A stretch of 64,000 nucleotides of DNA from an uncultured cyanobacterium (GTDB lineage Bacteria; Cyanobacteriota; Cyanobacteriia; PCC-6307; Cyanobiaceae), in contig CAIJRN010000023.1 in NCBI GenBank assembly GCA_903823115.1, positions 1 to 64,000 on the forward strand, given 5' to 3'. A program made the position numbers and the translations under genes. The notes beneath the pieces were generated by a model that was not told the origin of the DNA, did no database searches, and worked only from the letters and a program-made list of their open reading frames with translations. Below, one piece after another: positions 34,739-44,809 of the stretch (position 1 is its first letter; each line of letters begins with the position of its first letter).

Positions 34739-36724
34739 TCAGCGGCGCGGCGCGGCTGAGCCATCGCCGGCGACGGCAGGATCTGCAGCGGCGGGGTCTG
34801 CAGTGGCAGGATCTGCAATGGCAGGGGCAGTGGCGGCGGGAGAAAACACCTCGATCTCGCCCAAGCCCTTCACCGGCTGGACGCCCAGAGACACCGGGGC
34901 GCCCAGGGCCGGATCGAGGCGCTCGGCCGTGGCGCGATCGAACAGCACCGGGGTCTGCAGGCTGCGGGTCAGCCCCTCGAGCCGGGCGGCCAGGTTCACC
35001 GTGTCGCCGATCACCGTGAACTCCATGCGGCGGGGACTGCCGATCTGACCCACCACCACCTGGCCACTGGCCAGGCCGATGCCGCTGTCGAGGCGAGTGA
35101 GGCCCTGGCTCTGCCAGCTGCGATTGAGTTCCGTCAGGGCCTGGCGCATCGCCTGAGCACAGGCCACCGCCGCGCGGGCCTCCACCAGCACGCCGCGGCC
35201 CACCGGCGAGCCGAAGACCGCCATCACCGCATCGCCGATGAACTTGTCGACGGTGCCGCCGTGGGCCGTGATCACCTCCACCATGGCGCCGAGGTAGGTG
35301 TTGAGCTGGCTGACATGCAGTTCGCTCTCGCCGGCGAGGCTGCGCTGGCGGGTCAGTTCGGTGAAGCCCTTGAGATCCGAGAACAACACCGTCACATCGA
35401 GCAGGCGGCCGCGCAGGATGCCCTGGGCCGCCTCGGGATCGGCCAGGATCTCAGCCACCACCCCCGGAGCGACATAGCGCTCGAAGGTGCGCCGCAGGCG
35501 GCGCCGTTCCCGCTCCTCCAGCAGATAGGCGTCACCGCCATGCAGCAGGGCCAGCAGCCCCAGGCCGGCAGCCGGGGCCAGCAGCGGCAGCCAGAGCTGA
35601 CGCTCTCGCAGAGCCAGCCCGGCGATCGCGACCTGCAGGATCAGGATCCCGGCGATGACGCCGAGCCGCCAGACCAGAGAACGGCGGGCCAGGGCCAGGG
35701 CCAGGACCAGCCCGGCCGCCAGCAGCACCGGCAAGACGGCCAGCAGGGCCCGCTCCCGATTGCCCTGCGGCCAGGGACGCAGCCCATCCCCCTGCAGGGA
35801 GTTGGCGGTGGCGGTGGCCAGCAGCTCCAGCCCCGAGAGCGAACCGAAGGCGGTGGGGTAGCCATCGTCGCCCTGGGCCACCACCGGACCCAGCACCACC
35901 AGGGAGCCGGCCAGGGCCGCCCGCTGCGGATGCCGCAGCCAGCGGCTGGGATCCAGCACCTCCCAGGCCGGCAGGCGACGGAAGCTCCCCTCCGGTCCGT
36001 AGACATTGAGCGCGGTCAGCTCGTCCCGCTGACGGCTGGAGCGACCGGCCCTGTGCAACAGGGTGGAGGAGAGCGAGGGGAAGGGCTTCACCCCCTGAGC
36101 CGGCAACAGGCCACGCCCATAGGCCTCCGGATGCAGCAGCCGCTCCCCCGGTGCACGCAACGGTGTGTTGGTGAGGCCAAGGGCGTCCTGACCGCCGACG
36201 GCCGCCATGAACGGCTCCGGCCGCACCAGGGTGAGCGCGCCGGAACCCTGTTGATCGGACGACTCGAGCATCTCCGCCGCCAGGGCGACGCGGCCCGGAT
36301 GGGCCCGCAGGATCGCCGTCATCGCCGCATCGTCGGCGGGGCCGTTGCGGCTCGGGCCCTCGAACACCACATTGATGGCCACAGCCGCGGCGCCCGCATC
36401 CAGCAGCCGGGCCGCCACCCTGGCGTAGGCAGCCCGCGGCCAGGGCAGCGTGCCGATTCCCCTGGCCCAGTCCGGGATCTGACGGCTCTGCTCAAACCAG
36501 CTCCCCTGCTGCAGGGTGGCGTCATCCACCGCCACCACCAGCACCTGGCGGGGCGGCCGGCGCTGGCCGCGAAGCACCAGCAACTGATCTTCGAAGGCCC
36601 GCTCCCAGACCCGCCAACGGGGGCCGGGCCAGCCCGCCGTGGCACCGCTCCAACCCACCACCAGGGCACTGAGCATCACCAGGGTGACGGGCCGCTTCAA
36701 CGCCTGGCTGGGTCTCACGAGCAC
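34739..36724 (-). CDS. CHASE2-domain adenylate cyclase
   Basis: 661 residues from GTG 36724. An N-terminal membrane helix, an extracytoplasmic CHASE2 sensor (about 45-320), two to three membrane helices (325-395), and a class III cyclase domain (440-625). Metal aspartates D450 (FSDLKGFT) and D498 (KFIGD), the substrate lysine K494, and N577/R581 in IGDTVNLAAR are all present, so it should be active; K494 favours ATP over GTP. The C-terminal tail is a degenerate ADPA(T/A) repeat from a 15-base tandem repeat. It lies next to a FecR-domain gene, a pairing seen in other cyanobacteria. Confidence 0.92.
   Translation of the reverse strand: MLVRPSQALKRPVTLVMLSALVVGWSGATAGWPGPRWRVWERAFEDQLLVLRGQRRPPRQVLVVAVDDATLQQGSWFEQSRQIPDWARGIGTLPWPRAAYARVAARLLDAGAAAVAINVVFEGPSRNGPADDAAMTAILRAHPGRVALAAEMLESSDQQGSGALTLVRPEPFMAAVGGQDALGLTNTPLRAPGERLLHPEAYGRGLLPAQGVKPFPSLSSTLLHRAGRSSRQRDELTALNVYGPEGSFRRLPAWEVLDPSRWLRHPQRAALAGSLVVLGPVVAQGDDGYPTAFGSLSGLELLATATANSLQGDGLRPWPQGNRERALLAVLPVLLAAGLVLALALARRSLVWRLGVIAGILILQVAIAGLALRERQLWLPLLAPAAGLGLLALLHGGDAYLLEERERRRLRRTFERYVAPGVVAEILADPEAAQGILRGRLLDVTVLFSDLKGFTELTRQRSLAGESELHVSQLNTYLGAMVEVITAHGGTVDKFIGDAVMAVFGSPVGRGVLVEARAAVACAQAMRQALTELNRSWQSQGLTRLDSGIGLASGQVVVGQIGSPRRMEFTVIGDTVNLAARLEGLTRSLQTPVLFDRATAERLDPALGAPVSLGVQPVKGLGEIEVFSPAATAPAIADPATADPAAADPAVAGDGSAAPRR
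34775..34819 (-). repeat. three 15-base tandem repeats at the cyclase 3' end
   Basis: GGC(A/G)GG(A/G)TCTGCA(G/A)(C/T) repeats three times in frame and a partial fourth unit follows. Confidence 0.88.
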
Positions 36725-36821
36725 CCCCGATCCCGAACAGGCCCAGCGTCCCTGGAACAGCGGGAGCTGGCCATCACGGGTTGGGGAGCCAAGGGTGTCA
36801 TCACAGCTGCTGTCATCGCGT

Positions 36822-37553
36822 TCAGAAGAAGCGCGGCAGGCTGATCGGCAGCGAAGGCAGCGTCACCGGCAACGACGGCAGCGACACCCCCGGCACATGG
36901 GCGCGCAGGTAGCTGTCGAGGGCCTCGGCGGCGGGCAGGGGCAACCGGAACCCCTCAAACAGCGGGCCGGAGAGGATGCTGCTGTAGTCCCCCGAACTCA
37001 GGGCCAGCAAGGTCAGCACCACCCCCTCGGGCGACAGGCGCAGGCGCTGGCCCGCCTGGACCGTGGCCGGAGCCGCGCCGGTGGGCTGGCCATCGCGCAG
37101 GGGTTCCACCTCGACCGAACCCTCCAGCACGGAGAGCTCGGAATCGCCGTTGTCCTTCACCTCCAGCAGGTAGTTGGTGCCGCGCACGCTCAGGCGAGCG
37201 GAACGGGTGCAGCCGCTCTGCTTGCCCGACACCAGAACCTGGCCGCGATCGACCAGAAAACAGCCCTGACCCAGCCGCAACATCGAGAAGCGGTTGAGCC
37301 GGCCGACCGCACCGGCCTCAAAGCGGATCTGGCCACGGCTGTTCTGGGTGCTGAGCTGCTGGGGCGCCTCGGCCTTCTCCTTGACCCTGGCCTGCTTCTG
37401 ATCGATGTAGAACTCCTTGCCATCGAGAATTTCCTGCACTTCAGCCGATTCGGCCGCCCGGGCCGCCGGGGCCAGCAGCAGCGTCAGGACCAGAAGGCCC
37501 GGCAGCAGGGCAGCCCTGGAACGTTGGCAAGAAGTCCGGAAAGCCGACGGCAT
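36822..37553 (-). CDS. secreted FecR-domain protein
   Basis: 243 residues from ATG 37553 with a clear signal peptide (RSRAALLPGLLVLTLLLAPAARA). The mature part carries a FecR-like beta domain around residues 95-165 (VDRGQVLVSGKQSG, SVRGTNYLLEV, LSVLEGSVEVEP). The end repeats SLPSLPVTLPSLPISLP. FecR domains transmit periplasmic signals; here no sigma factor is adjacent, but the CHASE2 cyclase follows 97 bases downstream, so it may feed periplasmic information to that sensor. This partnership is inference from adjacency. Confidence 0.82.
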   Translation of the reverse strand: MPSAFRTSCQRSRAALLPGLLVLTLLLAPAARAAESAEVQEILDGKEFYIDQKQARVKEKAEAPQQLSTQNSRGQIRFEAGAVGRLNRFSMLRLGQGCFLVDRGQVLVSGKQSGCTRSARLSVRGTNYLLEVKDNGDSELSVLEGSVEVEPLRDGQPTGAAPATVQAGQRLRLSPEGVVLTLLALSSGDYSSILSGPLFEGFRLPLPAAEALDSYLRAHVPGVSLPSLPVTLPSLPISLPRFF

Positions 37554-37599
37554 GGCGAAGCACCTGCAGAGTCCCATTCTGGGCGCACCAGCCGGGCCA

Positions 37600-38415
37600 T
37601 CACTCGGCACAGAAACGCACCAACATCGTCAGGCGATCCAGGGGAGGAGGCAGTTCGGCCGGATCAAAGGGGGGCGGCGCGGCATCGGCGGCGACGGCCC
37701 GCATCATCATCGGTCGAATTTCATTGCCATCCAGCACCACCTCCAGAGGGCGCAGTCGGGGAGCACCGATGACGCCGGCCAGCTCCCGGGCCTGAGCCTG
37801 GGCATCGCCATAGGCCCGGCGCAGCAGCTCGCGACGGACGCTGGCGTCCTGGGACGGATCGGCCTCGGTGCTGACCGGCGACAGCCGCACCCCGGCCAGG
37901 GCCCCCACCTGCCGGATCAGCGGCTGCAGCCGCTGCGGCAGCAGCCGACCCGTGACCTGCAGGCTGGCCTGAACCGCCGCCGGACGCGCCGTCTCGGCCG
38001 GGCGCTGCCAGGTGCTGGGGGAACTGGCCCGGAACTCCTGCACCTCCAGCCGCTGCAGGGCAGAGCGCACGGCCGCCAGCCGTCGCTGCAGCTCGGACAG
38101 GGCGCCATCGGTGTCGGCGGCCTCGGCCTCCAGCGCAAGAGAGAACTGCAGCCGGCGGATCGGGCGGGGCTGCTCGGCGCTGCCGCGGGCCTCCAGCTTG
38201 GTGCCCTCACAGCGCAGCTGCACCTCGGCCCGGGCGGCCAGCCCCGGCAGCAAGACGGCCGCCGCCAGAGCCGCGGCAGCCGCTATCTGCCCTGCTGCAA
38301 CAGCCGTCTGCCCTGCAGCAACAGCCATTGGCCCTGCAGCAACAGCCGGTGGCCCCGGAAGCCGGCAACGGCGGAACAGCACCTGCAGGGCAGGAGCCTG
38401 GCGGACGACGAACAT
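37600..38415 (-). CDS. SIMPL-domain (YggE-like, DUF541) periplasmic protein
   Basis: 271 residues. A long Ala/Gly-rich signal region (about 1-63) includes three copies of a seven-residue AVAAGQT-type repeat from a 21-base DNA repeat. The mature domain has the SIMPL pattern: LQVTGRLLPQRL, EADPSQDASVRRELLRRAYGDAQAQARELAGVIG, and a final acidic/proline segment. Related YggE proteins limit oxidative damage or bind envelope partners; the precise role is unknown. It is 46 bases upstream of the FecR gene and probably in the same transcript. Confidence 0.8.
   Translation of the reverse strand: MFVVRQAPALQVLFRRCRLPGPPAVAAGPMAVAAGQTAVAAGQIAAAAALAAAVLLPGLAARAEVQLRCEGTKLEARGSAEQPRPIRRLQFSLALEAEAADTDGALSELQRRLAAVRSALQRLEVQEFRASSPSTWQRPAETARPAAVQASLQVTGRLLPQRLQPLIRQVGALAGVRLSPVSTEADPSQDASVRRELLRRAYGDAQAQARELAGVIGAPRLRPLEVVLDGNEIRPMMMRAVAADAAPPPFDPAELPPPLDRLTMLVRFCAE
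38287..38349 (-). repeat. three 21-base tandem repeats in the SIMPL signal region
   Basis: Units at 38287, 38308 and 38329 share the core GCCCTGC(T/A)GCAACAGCC (plus-strand reading); in frame, extending the hydrophobic Ala-rich segment. Confidence 0.9.
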
Positions 38416-38549
38416 GGCTGCCGATGGTCAGTGTCGCTTCCAGCCTGCCCGCGCTGGCTCCCAGCCGCCACGCCCCAGCTGCCAAAACGGCTCCGCAACA
38501 GCGGCCATGACCGGCAGGATGGGGCGAACCGAGCGCCAGCACGGGTGCC

Positions 38550-40031
38550 ATGCATGTGGTCGAGATCTGGATCGAGGCGTTCGCCGCCATCACAGCCCTG
38601 CTGCTGATCCGGCGGATTGCCCTGGGCCGTCACCTGCCCCTGCCGCCCTTGCGGCTGCCGCTGGTGGCGTTGTTGACCTGGGCGGTGATGCAGAGCCTGC
38701 CCCTGCCGCCCCTGGCAGCCAGCTACCGGCTCTGGTATTCCATTTCCGACGACCTGCTGCTCACCTATGCGGCGATCCGCCTGCTGATCTGGGCCCTGCT
38801 GGAGCTGCCGGGAGGCTTGCGCTGGTGGAGCCAGCCGCCGGCGCTGCTGATTCAGCTGCTGACCCTGGGGAGCTGGAGCCTGGCCACCGTGATGATGGTC
38901 CGCCAGTCGACCCACTTCGATCTGGTGGGCCTGGTGACCACCTCGGCCGTGCTGACGGCCGTCATCGGCCTGGCGGCCCAGGAGCCACTCAAGGATCTGT
39001 TCTCCGGTCTGGAACTGCAACTCGATGACGACTTCGTCATCGGCGACTGGCTGGAGGTGCCCGGGGGATTGCGGGGCCTGGTCACCTCGATCACCTGGCG
39101 CGACACCACCCTGCGCACCATGGATGGCTATCTCCTGGTGGTCCCCAACAGCAAGATCACCGCCGAGATTCACACCAACCGCTCCCGCTACGGCTTCTCC
39201 GGTGATCGCTTCACGATCGGCCTGGACTACGACTTCCCCCCCGCCCGGGCCCTGGCCCTGCTGGATCAGGTGGTGAGACAGCATCCCAAGGTGCTCGCCG
39301 ATCCACCTCCCCGGGTGCGGATCAAGGCCTTCGACGAGAGCGCCATCACCTATGAGCTGCAGGCCTGGCAACGGGAGCCGGGGGACCAGGCCATGGTCGA
39401 CCTGCGCAGCGATCTGCTCGAACAGATCTGGTATGCCCTCAAGCGAGAGGGCCAGACCATTCCCTACCCGGTGCGGGAGCTCGCTCGGCGGCGCTCGGCC
39501 GTCCCCGCCGACCTGGCCCAGCCGCCCGACCCGGAGGCCTGCTGCCACGCCCTGGCGGGTCACGGCGTGTTCGCTGAACTGGATGATGCCCAGATCCAGC
39601 AACTGGTGGCGGGCAGCCAATTGCTCGCCTACGGCCCAGGCGAAGCCGTGGTGGTGGAAGGGAGCGAAGGGGAATCGCTGTATCACCTGCTGCGCGGGCG
39701 CGTCGAGGTGATCAAACAAGTGGCGGATGGCCGCACCATTTCTGTGCGGGAACTGCAACCTGGCGACGTCTTCGGCGAGATGACGCTGTTTCTCGATGCC
39801 CCCCGCAGTGCCACGGTCAGGACGCTGCAGGAATGCCTGCTGCTGCGGGTCGGACGACCGATCGTGCGCGAACTGCTGCAGGCCAATCCCGCCCTGCTGG
39901 AACGCCTGGCCGGCCTCGTCGGCGCCCGGCAGGCGGAGCTGGAGAGCCTGGGCAAGGAGCAGATCGAAGCCCAGTCCAACGTCCTGATCGAAACGATGAA
40001 GACCCTGTTTCTGGCCGTACGCGGCGGCTGA
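38550..40031 (+). CDS. MscS-family channel with cyclic-nucleotide-binding domain
   Basis: 493 residues. Three or four membrane helices (1-130), the MscS pore and beta domain (about 125-300) with GLAAQEPLKDLFSGLELQLDDDFVIGDWLEV and VVPNSKI, then a linker and a CNB domain (about 345-470) whose phosphate-binding cassette FGEMTLFLDAPRSATV looks competent for cAMP. This is the bacterial cyclic-nucleotide-gated (bCNG) layout; such channels usually do not respond to tension. It lies 134 bases from the divergent SIMPL-FecR-cyclase genes, so locally made cAMP is a plausible ligand. Confidence 0.9.
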   Translation: MHVVEIWIEAFAAITALLLIRRIALGRHLPLPPLRLPLVALLTWAVMQSLPLPPLAASYRLWYSISDDLLLTYAAIRLLIWALLELPGGLRWWSQPPALLIQLLTLGSWSLATVMMVRQSTHFDLVGLVTTSAVLTAVIGLAAQEPLKDLFSGLELQLDDDFVIGDWLEVPGGLRGLVTSITWRDTTLRTMDGYLLVVPNSKITAEIHTNRSRYGFSGDRFTIGLDYDFPPARALALLDQVVRQHPKVLADPPPRVRIKAFDESAITYELQAWQREPGDQAMVDLRSDLLEQIWYALKREGQTIPYPVRELARRRSAVPADLAQPPDPEACCHALAGHGVFAELDDAQIQQLVAGSQLLAYGPGEAVVVEGSEGESLYHLLRGRVEVIKQVADGRTISVRELQPGDVFGEMTLFLDAPRSATVRTLQECLLLRVGRPIVRELLQANPALLERLAGLVGARQAELESLGKEQIEAQSNVLIETMKTLFLAVRGG

Positions 40032-40216
40032 GGGCGTTTCAGCCACCGCGCACGGCCAGCGGTGGCGACCAGATCAAACAGTCCGGCACGATCACCACCC
40101 AGCGCCCGAAAGGGATCAACCCATCAGAGCTGTTCGGCAGAGCGGCAAGGGGGATCGATGCCCATCAATTCGATTCACAGCCACGCGATCCACATCCGGG
40201 AGAACCGGAGCGCGTC

Positions 40217-40576
40217 TCAATGAATCCAGCCTGGCTCCGAAGCCAGCGCGATGGCAGCGAGAGCCCAGAGGACCTTGCAGACAAGGTGGAGACTCTGATC
40301 CATCCGCAGGCCCCAGAGATTGCGGCATTTGGCGATGTCAATGCCGATATGGGCGATCCATTCGGCCAGCCCAAGCAAGGGAATGCCGGTGATCACGGCC
40401 ACCAGAAAAGCGTGGATCCCGCCATGGGCGGTCAGCCACCATTGCCAACTGAGGGTTTGGCCGCAACCGGGGCACTTCTCGCGGGCCATCCTGTCGCCCT
40501 GAAGGCCAAAATCACCGACGAAGTGCCCCATCGCCAGCAGCAGGAAGAGATTGAAGGCAGCAGAGAAGTCGAGCAA
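40217..40576 (-). CDS. DUF3307-like integral membrane protein
   Basis: 119 residues from a TTG start. The opening LLLAMGHFVGDFGLQGDRMAREK resembles DUF3307, with the HF.GDF.LQ signature and a CPGCG insert. Then come HGGIHAFLVAVITGIPLLGLAEWIAHIGID and a third hydrophobic helix. Conserved histidines and aspartates lie at membrane edges. Function unknown. It is somewhat less GC-rich than its neighbours. It lies 181 bases downstream of the cyAbrB gene. Confidence 0.7.
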   Translation of the reverse strand: MLDFSAAFNLFLLLAMGHFVGDFGLQGDRMAREKCPGCGQTLSWQWWLTAHGGIHAFLVAVITGIPLLGLAEWIAHIGIDIAKCRNLWGLRMDQSLHLVCKVLWALAAIALASEPGWIH

Positions 40577-40757
40577 GCAAAGGCCACACCATCCATGGCC
40601 ACCCTAGACACTGGCGGTGGATTCAGCAGCCCATTGCTGGGGCCCCAGGCCCAGGGGCACGGCCCGAAGGACAGGCCCCCTGCCGAAGCCCAGCCCATCG
40701 CCAGCCGGGGGATCGACCGAGCCGAATCCCCCCAGCAAGACAACCGAGACGGCGAAA

Positions 40758-41126
40758 TCAATCCTCTTCGTCAGCGGAACCTGCAGGAATCAGACGAATC
40801 TGCTTGCGGCCGAGCTTGATCTCAAATTCATCACCAGGCGCCAGGTCAAGCATGGCGGTGTAGGCCTTGCCCACCAGGAGATTGCCATTGCCCTGCACGG
40901 TGGCCACATAGCTGAGCTTGCGGCCGCCCTTGCCTCGGCCCTGGCCACCGCCATCGCCCAGGCTCACACCTTTGGCTTCAAGGAGGGCCTCGTAGAAGGC
41001 GGTGAAGTTCAGACGCTCAGTGCCATCCTTCTTGGTGCTGACGTAACCACAGCCACGGACGAGCTCAGATTTAGAGACGTCACCGAGTTCCTTGACCTTG
41101 GCGAGCAGATCGGGGCCTTTGAGCAT
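40758..41126 (-). CDS. cyAbrB transcriptional regulator
   Basis: 122 residues from ATG 41126 (MLKGPDLLAKVKELGDVSKSELVRGCGYVS). The C-terminal AbrB-like domain YVATVQGNGNLLVGKAYTAMLDLAPGDEFEIKLGRKQIRLI is diagnostic of cyAbrB. These abundant proteins are nucleoid-like regulators of carbon and nitrogen genes and are essential or important in most cyanobacteria. Whether this is cyAbrB1 or cyAbrB2 cannot be settled by eye. In-frame sequence upstream to 41240 is not conserved. It is the strongest single-gene marker of the organism's phylum here. Confidence 0.93.
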   Translation of the reverse strand: MLKGPDLLAKVKELGDVSKSELVRGCGYVSTKKDGTERLNFTAFYEALLEAKGVSLGDGGGQGRGKGGRKLSYVATVQGNGNLLVGKAYTAMLDLAPGDEFEIKLGRKQIRLIPAGSADEED

Positions 41127-41403
41127 GATGAAGTCCTGAAAACAGTTCCGCCGAACTCTATCGAACAATGGGGCACGTTGCATCATGGTTCTCTGGCTGA
41201 AACCAGGAAGTTGACTCCTTACCCTCGCCAACCCGTTCACCCCCGGATGACGACAGCTCCGACTGGATGGAGGGCTTGCACCATGCCATCGTCAGCCTCT
41301 GGCCAAGAACAAGCCAGGCGAATCTCGCCCCTATCGAACGATCAGCGATCCATCTGGATTGAGTGATCGGCTCAGCTACAGACCCAGGAGCCCACGCCCC
41401 CGG

Positions 41404-44067
41404 TCAGGCCGCCGCCAGCAATGCCTGCAGGTCCTGCTCGGCAGCCGCCAGGGCTCCATCGAGGGCCGCCGCATCGCGGCCGCCGGCCTGAGCCAGGTTG
41501 GCACGACCGCCACCTCCGCCACCACAGAGCCTGGCGATGCCGCCGATGAAGCCACCAGCCTTGGCACCAGAGGCGATCACGGCGGGCCCGAAGGCCGCCA
41601 CGAGCACCACCTTGCCGCCATCGGCGACATCGGGCTGACCGCCGAGCACCACCGCCGCCCCGGCGCCGAGCTGCTCCTGCAGGCCCTGGGCCGCGCTCTG
41701 CAGGCCGGCCCCTTCCACCCCATCCAGCCGTCCCACCAGCAGCTGGAAGGTGCCGATCGGGCGGGCCCGGGCCGCCAGGACTGCCGCCTTCGCCACCGCC
41801 AACTCCTGCCGAACCGCCGCCAGGGCCTTGCCGCTGGCCCTGAGCTCCTCCTGCAGGGACGCGACCCGCTCGACGATCTCACCGGGCTGCACCTTGAAAC
41901 GATCGCCCAGCTGGCGCACCACCTGATCGCGTTCCTTCAGATAGGCGAGCACCGCCGGCCCTGCCACCGCTTCGATGCGGCGGATGCCAGCGGCCACGCC
42001 GGTTTCACTGACGATCTTGAACAGGCCGATCTCGGCGGTGTTGGCCACATGGGTGCCGCCGCAGAGCTCCATCGACACGCCCGGCACCTCGACGACCCGG
42101 ACCCTCTCGCCGTACTTCTCGCCGAACATCGCCACGGCGCCCGCCGCCCGCGCCCGCTCCAGGGCCATGTCCTGCACCTCGAGCTCGTGGGCCTCGGCGA
42201 TCCAGCCGTTGATCAGATCCTCGATCTGCTCCAGTTCGGCCGGCAGAATCGCCCGGGGGCAGTGAAAGTCGAAGCGCAGCCGATCGAAATCCACCAGGGA
42301 GCCAGCCTGGCCGATCGCCGGATCCACCACCTGCTTCAAGGCCGCCTGCAACAGGTGAGTGGCTGTGTGATTGGCCTGGGCCCGGCGGCGGCAGGCGCGG
42401 TCCACCCGGGCCTGGAGCAGATCCCCCACCGCCAGCTGGCCCCGCTCCAGCCGGCCGCTGTGCACAAAGACACTGCGGTTGCGGCTGACGCCATCAATCC
42501 TGACGATCACGCCCTCGGAGCCACCGGCACCAGCGCCGCTGAGCAGACCGCGATCGCCCACCTGGCCACCGCCTTCGCCGTAGAAGGGTGTGCTGTCGAG
42601 CACGAGTTGCACCGCGTCTCCGGCATGGGCTGAGGGGGCCGGTTCGCCGTTGACGACCAGAGCCAGCACACAACAGGGATGCTCCAGCTCTTCGTAGCCG
42701 CGGAACTCCGTGGCCGGGTGCTCGGCAGCCAACTGGTCGATTGCGTCCTGCAGGGTGAGATCGATGCTCACCGCCGCCGCCTTGGCCCGCTGCCTCTGGG
42801 CGTCCATGGCCGCCTCGAAACCGGCCAGATCCACCGTCAGGCCATGTTCCTGGGCGATCTCCTCGGTGAGCTCCAGCGGGAAGCCATAGGTGTCGTAGAG
42901 CTCGAAGGCCTGGGCGCCCGTGATCCGGCTGGGACGCGCCGCCAGCACCTCGGCCAGCAGCTTTTCGCCCCGCTCCAGGGTTTCGAGAAAGCGGGCCTCC
43001 TCGCGGGCCAGTTCCGACAGAATCGCCTCGCGCCGCTCGAGCAGCTGGGGAAAGGCCTCGGCCATCAAGCTGATCGCCGACTCCCCCATCGCCGTTAAAA
43101 ACGGCTTGTCGATGCCGAGTCGACGACCATGGCGAACCACCCGCCGCAGCAGACGGCGCAGGATGTAGCCACGGCCGAGATTGGAGGCGGTGACGCCGTC
43201 GCCGATCAACTGGGTGATGGCGCGGCTGTGGTCGCCGATCACCTTGAGGCTGGTCTGGCCCGGGCCATCGAGAGCCTGGTAGTCAACGGCGGCCAGGGCG
43301 GCAGCGGTCTCGATCAGGGGATAGATGAGATCAGTTTCGTAGTTGTTGGCCACCCCCTGCAGGATCTGGGCCATCCGCTCCAGCCCCATGCCCGTGTCGA
43401 TGTTGCGGTTCGCCAGGGGCGTGAGCGTGCCGCCGGCGTCGCGGTTGTACTGCATGAACACGAGGTTGTAGAACTCGATGAAGCGGCTGTCGTCCTCGAG
43501 GTCGATGCCGTCGTCGCCGAGCTCCGGCCTGAAGTCGTAGTAGATCTCCGAGCAGGGGCCGCAGGGGCCGGTGGGGCCTGAGGCCCAGAAATTGTCGGCT
43601 TCATCCATGCGCACGATGCGCTTCGGGTTCACCCCCACCAGGTCCCGCCAGATGACGGCGGCTTCGTCGTCCTCCCGGAAGACGCTGACCACCAGGTTGG
43701 CGGGATCCAGGCCGAACACCGCCGTGCTCAGCTCCCAGGCCCACTGGATCGCCTCGGCCTTGAAGTAGTCACCGAAAGAGAAGTTGCCGAGCATCTCGAA
43801 GAACGTGTGATGCCGCGCCGTGCGACCGACGTTCTCGATGTCATTGGTGCGGATGCACTTCTGGCTGCTGGTGGCCCGGGGTGCCGGTCTTGGCGCCTGG
43901 CCCAGGAACACGGGCTTGAAAGGCAGCATGCCGGCGATCGTCAGCAGCACCGTCGGGTCCTCGGGCACCAGGGAGGCACTGGCCATGCGCCGATGGCCGC
44001 GCTGCTCGAAGAAGTCCAGGAAGGCCGCGCGGATCTCAGCGCCGGTGCGGGGGCGGACGGCGGTCAT
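41404..44067 (-). CDS. alaS: alanyl-tRNA synthetase
   Basis: 887 residues from ATG 44067, normal for AlaS. Aminoacylation core with [43 protein letters not shown] and GLGLERMAQ-type sequence ([13 protein letters not shown]). The editing domain zinc ligands are in HTATHLLQ and CGGTH. A C-terminal coiled coil and the glycine-rich C-Ala domain ([15 protein letters not shown]) end the protein. In-frame codons upstream to 44472 overlap another gene and lack AlaS character. Confidence 0.98.
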   Translation of the reverse strand: MTAVRPRTGAEIRAAFLDFFEQRGHRRMASASLVPEDPTVLLTIAGMLPFKPVFLGQAPRPAPRATSSQKCIRTNDIENVGRTARHHTFFEMLGNFSFGDYFKAEAIQWAWELSTAVFGLDPANLVVSVFREDDEAAVIWRDLVGVNPKRIVRMDEADNFWASGPTGPCGPCSEIYYDFRPELGDDGIDLEDDSRFIEFYNLVFMQYNRDAGGTLTPLANRNIDTGMGLERMAQILQGVANNYETDLIYPLIETAAALAAVDYQALDGPGQTSLKVIGDHSRAITQLIGDGVTASNLGRGYILRRLLRRVVRHGRRLGIDKPFLTAMGESAISLMAEAFPQLLERREAILSELAREEARFLETLERGEKLLAEVLAARPSRITGAQAFELYDTYGFPLELTEEIAQEHGLTVDLAGFEAAMDAQRQRAKAAAVSIDLTLQDAIDQLAAEHPATEFRGYEELEHPCCVLALVVNGEPAPSAHAGDAVQLVLDSTPFYGEGGGQVGDRGLLSGAGAGGSEGVIVRIDGVSRNRSVFVHSGRLERGQLAVGDLLQARVDRACRRRAQANHTATHLLQAALKQVVDPAIGQAGSLVDFDRLRFDFHCPRAILPAELEQIEDLINGWIAEAHELEVQDMALERARAAGAVAMFGEKYGERVRVVEVPGVSMELCGGTHVANTAEIGLFKIVSETGVAAGIRRIEAVAGPAVLAYLKERDQVVRQLGDRFKVQPGEIVERVASLQEELRASGKALAAVRQELAVAKAAVLAARARPIGTFQLLVGRLDGVEGAGLQSAAQGLQEQLGAGAAVVLGGQPDVADGGKVVLVAAFGPAVIASGAKAGGFIGGIARLCGGGGGGRANLAQAGGRDAAALDGALAAAEQDLQALLAAA

Positions 44068-44241
44068 GGCGGAACGGCGGGTTGGGAAGGCGGCGGGCAG
44101 GCCGAAGGGATCCATGATCCCCCAGCGCCTGCGCCAGTCGGCACGGCGCCCGGACACGGGCAGCGAACACAATCCCCGCAAAGGAGCGGAAGCAAAGGGC
44201 CGTGACTCGGCATGATCAGGGCACCTTGAGCGGTCCCGTTC

Positions 44242-44697
44242 ATGCCGTTGGCTGAGGTGGCCCCGGATCAGCGCGGCGCCATGCGCCTGCAGTCGATCAG
44301 TTGGGGCCTCGGCTCGGCCCTGGTGGCCCTGCTGATCAGCTGGGGCCTGGCCCTGGCTGGCGCCGTCTCCCTGCTCGCCGGCCTGGAAACGGCCCTGCGC
44401 TCGGCGGGCTGCGGCTTTTTCTACGGCCTGCTGGCCTTCCATCTGCAGCGGGTCGACCCCGACGACTCCCATCTGCAGGCGGGACTGGTGGGGGCCATCT
44501 GCGGGCTGCGCAGCCTCGGCGCTCCCCTGGGCATGGCCGCCCTCGGCACCGCTCTGAGCCGGGCCCCCCTGGCAGAAAGCCTGCCCTCAGCGATGATGTT
44601 GGCGGTCAAGGGATGGCTGCCACTGTGGCTGCCCCTGATCGGCAGTGCCCTGGTACTGCACGGAGCCCAACGGCTGCTCCCCGTCCTGCGTCCATGA
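44242..44697 (+). CDS. small integral membrane protein, unknown
   Basis: 151 residues, mostly hydrophobic: about four helices ([68 protein letters not shown]). Short charged loops contain VDPDDSH. No transport or enzyme motif is recognised. The head lies 174 bases from the divergent alaS, and the 3' end is 112 bases before the SNF2 helicase start on the same strand. Confidence 0.7.
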   Translation: MPLAEVAPDQRGAMRLQSISWGLGSALVALLISWGLALAGAVSLLAGLETALRSAGCGFFYGLLAFHLQRVDPDDSHLQAGLVGAICGLRSLGAPLGMAALGTALSRAPLAESLPSAMMLAVKGWLPLWLPLIGSALVLHGAQRLLPVLRP

Positions 44698-44809
44698 CCC
44701 TGCGGTCAGGCCGGAGCCAACGGTTGAGCAGCTCTGCGCCATCCGGCTGTCACTCGCGATCGCACGGTTTCTTGCGACCCCCCATCTCGAGACCCCGTAT
44801 CTCGCGACC

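Noticed and set aside
34739-36844. Long plus-strand frame (35261-36844) opposite the CHASE2 cyclase
   Set aside because: No domain, repetitive His/Gln/Gly composition typical of antisense shadows here.
40707-40732. Hairpin GGGGGAT / ATCCCCC after cyAbrB as terminator
   Set aside because: Stem is clear but there is no T-run on the minus strand, so termination is not supported.
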